Below, piece by piece: positions 6,973 through 11,542 of a DNA stretch of 11,542 bases. The stretch's first letter is position 1; each line of letters begins with the position of its first letter. The notes below the pieces were generated by a model. It was not told the DNA's origin. It searched no databases and saw only the letters and a list, made by a program, of their open reading frames with translations. Source of the stretch: Clostridium sp. CAG:1013 (lineage in GTDB: Bacteria > Bacillota > Clostridia > Oscillospirales > Acutalibacteraceae); the NCBI GenBank assembly GCA_000432995.1, contig HF972657.1:2353-13894 (forward strand), in the 5' to 3' direction. The position numbers were made by a program, and so were the translations under genes.

Positions 6973-9900
6973 GTGGGCATTCAAGCGCTTGTTGCCTTGG
7001 TGTTCGGCGGCGTGGTATTTTTCCAGGCAGGGAAGCTGTTTTCCTCCAAAAAACTGGGAAGAGGAAACTTTGCCGTATGGGCGTCCCTGCTGTTTTTAGG
7101 CGCGCTTACGCTTCGTCTGTTTTTGGGATTCTACACCGAGGGCTACACCGCGGATATGGATACCTTTAAGTCCTGGGCATACCTGACCAACACGGTAGGA
7201 TTTCAGGAGATCTACCATCAGGATATTTTCCTGGATTACCCTCCCGGCTACCTGTATGTGCTGGCGTTTCTGGACAAGATCCGGCAAGGCTTGGGGATCG
7301 CCATGGAGGCACAGCTCTACACGTTGATGATCAAGCTGCCATCCATTTTCGCGGATTTGTTCTGCGCGGGTGTGCTTCTGCTTCTGGCTCAGCGGAAAAT
7401 GGGAGATCTGTGGGCCTTGTTCCTGGCGGGAGTCTATCTGTTCTGCCCGGCGGTGTTTTTGAACTCCGCTCAATGGGGCCAGGCCGATTCGTTCTGCACC
7501 GCGATCCTGTTGGGTTCGGTACTGTTCTTCTACCGGGAAAAGTACGTCCCCGCGGCGGCGCTGCTGGGACTTTCTATCGCCTGCAAGCCCCAGATGCTGG
7601 TGTTTGTTCCCTTGTATCTGTTTGTCAGCCTGAAGCGGGGCCATTGGCTGAAACTGATCCTGGGAGTGGTAGTCACGGTGGGCACCGTGCTGCTAGTGGC
7701 CCTGCCCTTTACCCAGGGGTTTGATTTCCTGTGGTTGTTCCAGCGGTATCAGGCCACTTTGGACTATTACAGTTACTACTCCGTGAATGCCTACAACTTC
7801 TGGAGTCTGATCGGCTGGAACTGGAAGCAGCTTCCTTCTGGAATAGTTGGAAAACTATGGGACTTCGTGGGACCCATCATCGCCACGGCGCTGTGCGGAG
7901 TGTTGGTGTTCCGGGCCAAGGACCGGAACGTGATCTTCTACTGCCCCGCGTTGCTTATGGCGGCTATGTATGCTTTTTCCGTGAAGATGCACGAGCGCTA
8001 TCTGTTCCCGGTGCTGCTTTTCATTTTGCTGTCCTTCGTGTTTACCCGGGACAAGGGAATGCTGCGGTCTTTTGCGTTCCTTGCTACTGTGAGTTACGCC
8101 AACGTGGCCTATGTGCTGTACTTGTTCCAGGAGTTCTATTCCGGTTATGACCCCAACACTTGGATTGTCAAATTCTTCTCCGCTGTCCAGCTGGCCGCCA
8201 TCGGTTATCTGGGATGGGTGGGGTACCGAGTGTTTCTGAAAGGGGAGACGCGCTTGGGCGATGCCGCCAAATCCAGTCCCCCGGTAGATCGGGAGCCAGT
8301 CAAAAGTACTTTCCTGAAAAGAGACTGGGGATTGGTTGCGGTCATCACTTTGGTGTATGCCTGCTTTGCCTTCTACCATTTGGGGGATACTCAAACGGCG
8401 GTTACTCCCTGGACCCCTGCCCAGGGAGATCAAGTGGTGCTCACTGCCGATGGGGAATGCGACACGCTGATCTATCTGCCTGGCATCGCTGCTGACGACG
8501 CCCACTACGCCGCCCGGGTAGGGGTAAATGTCCAGGTGGAGACCAGTGAGGACGGAGTCACATGGGTGGATTGTGGCACCCTCACCGACGGCAGTGTATT
8601 CGCCTGGAAGCATTTTGAGCTCTCCACTCCGGGACGCTTTGTGCGGCTGACGGCTTTGGACGGCAGTGTCACCATCAATGAGGCTTCCTTGAAATATACC
8701 AACACGCCGGTGGTGGCAGATGTTACTGGGGAGGGCCCGGGAGTTCAGCTGCTCACCGACGAGCAGGATGTGGTGCCCGCGGAGATCACCTACGAGAACT
8801 CCACCTATTTTGATGAGATCTACCATGCCCGCACTGCCTACGAGTACGTTCTGGGGTTGGAGCCTTACGAGAACACCCATCCCACCCTGGGCAAGCTGAT
8901 CATTTCCCTGGGGATCCGGATATTTGGCATGAACCCCTTTGGTTGGCGGTTCATGGGGGCGTTGCTCGGGGTGCTGATGCTGCCGGTGCTCTACCACTTG
9001 CTGAAACAGCTTTTTGGCAAGACCAGACTGTCGGTGGTGGGAACGGTGCTTTTTGCCTTTGACTTCATGCACTTCACCCAGACCCGGATTGCCACCATCG
9101 ACACTTACGCAGTGTTTTTCTTACTGCTGATGTACGACGCCATGGTGGTGTTTTTAAAGCGTGACCTGCTTCAGGATAGCTGGAAGCGTTTGCTGCCGCC
9201 CTTGCTCCTCTGCGGGATCTTTACCGGAATGGGGGTGGCCTCCAAGTGGACCGCTGCTTACGGTGCTGTGGGATTGGCGGTGCTGTTCTTCGGAAAGCTG
9301 TACTTCACCTTCCAGGAGGCCCGAGTTTCTGGGCAGAAGCTTTCTCCTGTCCTCCAGAAATTTGGCAAACTGTGCCTGTGGTGCTGCCTGTTCTTTATCA
9401 TCCTGCCTTTCGGAATTTACTTTGCGGCGTTCCTACCCATTACCACGCTTCCTCATAATGTAGGAAACCTGTGGGGTGCTTTCTGGAATTACCAGACTAC
9501 CATGTTCAACTATCACGCCTTTTTGGAGGCGACCCACTCCTTTGCCTCCCCCTGGTACGAGTGGCCCCTGGATATCCGTCCTATCTGGTATTTCGCTGAG
9601 GATACCCAAGAGGGGTACAGCACTATTTCCGCTTTTGGAAATCCTCTGCTGTGGGCGGCGGGTCTGCCTGCACTGTTTGGTTCGGTGTGGCTTTGGTGGA
9701 AGGAGCATCGCCAGTGGGCTGGTGTGGTGCTTTGTGGATTTGGTTCCGTGTACCTGCCCTGGCTGCTGGTGCCAAGACTCACCTTTATCTACCACTACTT
9801 TACGGCGGTGCCTTTCTTGGTGGTCGCCTTGTGCGGAATGTTTTCTGTCATTTCTCAGCGAGGACCATTTACCCGCAGACTGGCTTTCCCGGGCGGGTTG

Positions 9901-10050
9901 GAGTGTTCCGTGTCAACACTGCTCATGACGGGATTCACCCTGTTCTGTCTGCTTCTGTTTGTGGTGTATTTCCCGGTGATCTCTGGTTCGCCTACCACAC
10001 GGGAATACGCCAACGCTCTGGAATTGTTTGATACCTGGTATTTTGGCTGA
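6973..10050 (+). CDS. Fused double GT-C glycosyltransferase (Gpi18-like module plus PMT/GT39 module with inserted beta-sandwich)
   Basis: This integral membrane enzyme of about 1,025 residues probably transfers sugars from polyprenyl-phosphate donors on the outer face of the membrane. Numbers count from TTG 6970; subtract one for GTG 6973. Residues 35-430 form a multi-helix GT-C module resembling Gpi18-related mannosyltransferases, with ADMDTF (61-66; Asp62 and Asp64 are likely catalytic-loop acids), LDYPPGYLY (88-96) and MHERYLFP (340-347). A membrane segment at about 453-472 begins the second module. Residues 475-580 are a beta-rich, discoidin (F5/8 C)-like stretch including ETSEDGVTWVDCG and PGRFVRL. 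The protein O-mannosyltransferase core follows: FDEIYHARTAYEY (614-626), ENTHPTLGKLI (634-644), FDFMHFTQTRIATIDTY (697-713), WPLDIRPIWY (865-874) and PRLTFIYHYF (935-944). It stands alone between a divergent promoter region and the next operon. Acceptor and sugar are unknown; protein, teichoic acid or other envelope glycans are all possible. Confidence 0.87.
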   Translation: MGIQALVALVFGGVVFFQAGKLFSSKKLGRGNFAVWASLLFLGALTLRLFLGFYTEGYTADMDTFKSWAYLTNTVGFQEIYHQDIFLDYPPGYLYVLAFLDKIRQGLGIAMEAQLYTLMIKLPSIFADLFCAGVLLLLAQRKMGDLWALFLAGVYLFCPAVFLNSAQWGQADSFCTAILLGSVLFFYREKYVPAAALLGLSIACKPQMLVFVPLYLFVSLKRGHWLKLILGVVVTVGTVLLVALPFTQGFDFLWLFQRYQATLDYYSYYSVNAYNFWSLIGWNWKQLPSGIVGKLWDFVGPIIATALCGVLVFRAKDRNVIFYCPALLMAAMYAFSVKMHERYLFPVLLFILLSFVFTRDKGMLRSFAFLATVSYANVAYVLYLFQEFYSGYDPNTWIVKFFSAVQLAAIGYLGWVGYRVFLKGETRLGDAAKSSPPVDREPVKSTFLKRDWGLVAVITLVYACFAFYHLGDTQTAVTPWTPAQGDQVVLTADGECDTLIYLPGIAADDAHYAARVGVNVQVETSEDGVTWVDCGTLTDGSVFAWKHFELSTPGRFVRLTALDGSVTINEASLKYTNTPVVADVTGEGPGVQLLTDEQDVVPAEITYENSTYFDEIYHARTAYEYVLGLEPYENTHPTLGKLIISLGIRIFGMNPFGWRFMGALLGVLMLPVLYHLLKQLFGKTRLSVVGTVLFAFDFMHFTQTRIATIDTYAVFFLLLMYDAMVVFLKRDLLQDSWKRLLPPLLLCGIFTGMGVASKWTAAYGAVGLAVLFFGKLYFTFQEARVSGQKLSPVLQKFGKLCLWCCLFFIILPFGIYFAAFLPITTLPHNVGNLWGAFWNYQTTMFNYHAFLEATHSFASPWYEWPLDIRPIWYFAEDTQEGYSTISAFGNPLLWAAGLPALFGSVWLWWKEHRQWAGVVLCGFGSVYLPWLLVPRLTFIYHYFTAVPFLVVALCGMFSVISQRGPFTRRLAFPGGLECSVSTLLMTGFTLFCLLLFVVYFPVISGSPTTREYANALELFDTWYFG

Positions 10051-10069
10051 GGTTTTCTTCCTGTCCCCC

Positions 10070-10098
10070 TTGACTCTCTCCTGGTTTTGCCCTACAAT
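10070..10098 (+). promoter_or_regulatory. Near-consensus sigma-A promoter for the nucleoside phosphorylase operon
   Basis: TTGACT (10070-10075) and TACAAT (10093-10098) are separated by exactly 17 bases and match consensus at 10 of 12 positions. Transcription would start near 10105, leaving a leader of about 26 bases with no room for a riboswitch. No hairpin terminator for the preceding gene is visible in 10051-10069. Confidence 0.85.
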
Positions 10099-10130
10099 GG
10101 ACAAAATATTTTTAAAAGGAGGAGCTTCCT

Positions 10131-10901
10131 ATGCTTTGCAATGAGTTTGACCCTGATCGCCTGGCAGTCATCAATCCGGAGGAACATCACATGCCTTTTC
10201 CCGGATTTCCTCAGATGTGCATGGGGATCTTCTCCAAGCCTATTCTGGAGGGGATTTTGGAACGTTTCGGTGGGGAAAAGCTGGTGGACCTGAACTTCTG
10301 CACTGGTCCGGTCCCCGTGTACCGGGTGACAGCCTTAGGACAGGAGTTCGCCCTGTTTCTGCCTCATGTGGGCGGACCTTCGGCTGGTTCCATGATGGAG
10401 GAGCTGATTGTTTACGGGGCTCGGAACTTTGTGTTTTTCGGTTCCTGCGGAGTGTTACGGGGGGACATCGCTGACGGTCATTTGATCATCCCCACCGCTG
10501 CTGTCCGGGACGAGGGCTTTTCCTACCACTATCTGCCCCCGGCGGATGAGGTGGAGCTGGACCCCGCCTGTGTAGAGGCCTGCCGCCAGGCTATGGAGGC
10601 TTTGGGGCTTCCCTATGTGGAGGGTAAAACCTGGACCACGGATGCTTTCTACCGGGAGACCCGGGGCAAAATGGCTCGCCGTAAGGAGCAGGGCTGTCTA
10701 TGCGTGGAGATGGAATGCGCGTCACTGGCGGCAGTAGCCCAGTTCCGGGGGGTGAAGCTGGCGGAATTTTTCTTCGCTGCGGACAACCTGGACGCTCCGG
10801 AGTGGGACGCTCGAGGACTGCCCCTGCTGGGTCAGACCGTGGGGGACAAATGCTTTGCAGCCGCCGTGGAAACTGGAAAGCGGCTGAGTCAATTGAACTG
10901 A
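10131..10901 (+). CDS. Nucleoside phosphorylase (PNP/UDP family)
   Basis: The family splits purine or pyrimidine nucleosides with phosphate into free base and (deoxy)ribose 1-phosphate in the cytoplasm. The 256-residue product has the usual length. Visible marks are LPHVGGPSAG (77-86), FGSCGVL (103-109), the RDEGFSYHY strand-loop (126-134), WTTDAFYRET (168-177) and CVEMECASLA (191-200), whose Met194 and Glu195 match the sugar-binding M-E pair. Asp218 in AADNL probably corresponds to the catalytic acid. The N-terminal GDPxR phosphate loop of classical PNP and UP enzymes is not evident; the equivalent region reads VINPEEHH. This suggests a divergent clostridial branch and leaves base preference open. 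AAGGAGGAG (10116-10124) lies at good spacing from the ATG. A near-consensus promoter precedes it, and the next gene starts 15 bases after its stop, so the two form an operon. Confidence 0.88.
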   Translation: MLCNEFDPDRLAVINPEEHHMPFPGFPQMCMGIFSKPILEGILERFGGEKLVDLNFCTGPVPVYRVTALGQEFALFLPHVGGPSAGSMMEELIVYGARNFVFFGSCGVLRGDIADGHLIIPTAAVRDEGFSYHYLPPADEVELDPACVEACRQAMEALGLPYVEGKTWTTDAFYRETRGKMARRKEQGCLCVEMECASLAAVAQFRGVKLAEFFFAADNLDAPEWDARGLPLLGQTVGDKCFAAAVETGKRLSQLN

Positions 10902-10902
10902 C

Positions 10903-10911
10903 AAGGAGGAG
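10903..10911 (+). promoter_or_regulatory. Ribosome binding site of the TIM-barrel gene
   Basis: AAGGAGGAG starts two bases after the phosphorylase stop codon, and its AGGAGG core is seven bases before ATG 10917. It fixes the downstream start and supports coupled expression. Confidence 0.85.
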
Positions 10912-10916
10912 TTGTG

Positions 10917-11542
10917 ATGGCGCGGATCGCCACCTTTTACGATCATATTTTGGACATTGCCCGACAGGAGCATTTGTTCACAGTGGACGCTATGAAGCTG
11001 GCCCGTGAACTGGGGGTGGAGGCTGTGGAGGCTTCCGCCAACAATGTGCTGGGACGTGAGGACGAGATCGGCCAGGAGCTGGCCATGGCGGACATGGAAA
11101 TCGCAACCATTCCCGCCTACTTTGATTTCGGCCGGGATTCGGACGTGGAAAAACAAGCGACTCCTCTTCTGGAAGCCGCTCAGTATTTGGGGGCGCCCAA
11201 GCTGTTGGTGATCCCTGGTTTCTTCGGGGAGGGAGATTCCCCGGAAGAGCGGGAAGTCCAGACGGTCCGTATGGAGGAAGGGATCAACCGGCTGACGGAT
11301 TTAGCTCTGGACTACGGTGTGTCCTTGGTGATGGAGGATTATGACAGCCAGCTGGCGCCGTTCTCCACCATGGGTGGCATCCGCCGGTTTCTGGACCGGT
11401 GCCCGGGTCTTTCCTGCGCCTTTGACTCGGGAAATTTCCGGTTCGCTGGGGAGGATGTGCTGGAGGCCTACCAGCTGCTGCGTGACAGGATCGATCATGT
11501 TCACCTGAAGGACCGGGCGTTCACCCAGTCCAACGGGGAAGG
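10917..11542 (+). CDS. Sugar phosphate isomerase/epimerase-like TIM-barrel protein (3' truncated by window edge)
   Basis: The first 208 residues are present and the frame is still open at the right edge. The fold is the xylose isomerase-like TIM barrel (AP endonuclease 2 superfamily), whose members isomerise or epimerise sugars, sugar phosphates or related keto acids using a divalent metal. Visible likely metal or substrate residues are Glu140 in VMEDYDSQ, Asp170 and Asn173 in FDSGNF, and His194 and His196 in DHVHLKDR. Most of the normal length of about 260-280 residues is covered. No signal peptide is seen, so it should be cytoplasmic. The start at 10917 has a strong ribosome binding site, and the gene follows the nucleoside phosphorylase by 15 bases. 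Co-transcription hints at a role with pentose phosphates released from nucleosides, but this is only a guess. The superfamily also includes epimerases for tagatose or ribulose phosphates and hydroxypyruvate isomerases. Confidence 0.85.
   Translation, partial: MARIATFYDHILDIARQEHLFTVDAMKLARELGVEAVEASANNVLGREDEIGQELAMADMEIATIPAYFDFGRDSDVEKQATPLLEAAQYLGAPKLLVIPGFFGEGDSPEEREVQTVRMEEGINRLTDLALDYGVSLVMEDYDSQLAPFSTMGGIRRFLDRCPGLSCAFDSGNFRFAGEDVLEAYQLLRDRIDHVHLKDRAFTQSNGE

Noticed and set aside
7855..9072. A 405-codon open frame on the minus strand opposite the glycosyltransferase
   Set aside because: It is antisense to a gene with conserved GT motifs. The translation is low-complexity His/Gln/Gly-rich and shows no family features.

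Overview
The window reads as the chromosome of a GC-rich member of the Clostridia (Bacillota), most like gut Oscillospirales such as Flavonifractor or Pseudoflavonifractor. This is an inference from strong AGGAGG-type ribosome binding sites, sigma-A-like promoters, a fused PurL with a C-terminal glutaminase, a clostridial-type nucleoside phosphorylase and a long clostridial PMT-type glycosyltransferase. No mobile element, CRISPR array, tRNA or rRNA was seen. Gene density is high and no gene-free stretch reaches 300 bases.

Layout. (1) 1-1577, plus strand: C-terminal part of phosphoribosylformylglycinamidine synthase (purL), cut by the left edge. (2) 1578-1731: a spacer with three potential hairpins. 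(3) 1732-2925, plus strand: alanine racemase (alr), closed by a strong terminator that looks bidirectional. (4) 6803 down to 2988, minus strand: a two-gene unit with a GH2 beta-galactosidase (lacZ) first, then, after 15 bases, a YhfC-type polytopic membrane protein with putative intramembrane metalloprotease motifs. It converges on alr. (5) 6804-6972: a divergent control region with a perfect 11-bp hairpin and a small palindrome lying over candidate -10 elements of both directions. (6) 6973-10050, plus strand: a membrane protein of about 1025 residues joining two GT-C glycosyltransferase modules, with a discoidin-like beta-sandwich placed inside the second one. (7) 10070-11542, plus strand: a near-consensus promoter followed by a nucleoside phosphorylase and, 15 bases later, a xylose-isomerase-like TIM-barrel enzyme cut by the right edge.

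How the genes fit. purL (purine synthesis) and alr (D-alanine for peptidoglycan) are housekeeping genes. lacZ gives cytoplasmic lactose or galactoside hydrolysis, but no permease or regulator lies next to it. The large glycosyltransferase probably uses polyprenyl-phosphate sugars to decorate proteins or envelope polymers on the outer face of the membrane. The phosphorylase and TIM-barrel pair look like a nucleoside or sugar-phosphate salvage operon. I see no clear wholly new system. The most unusual items are the double GT-C fusion with its inserted beta-sandwich, and the pairing of lacZ with an intramembrane protease-like gene.
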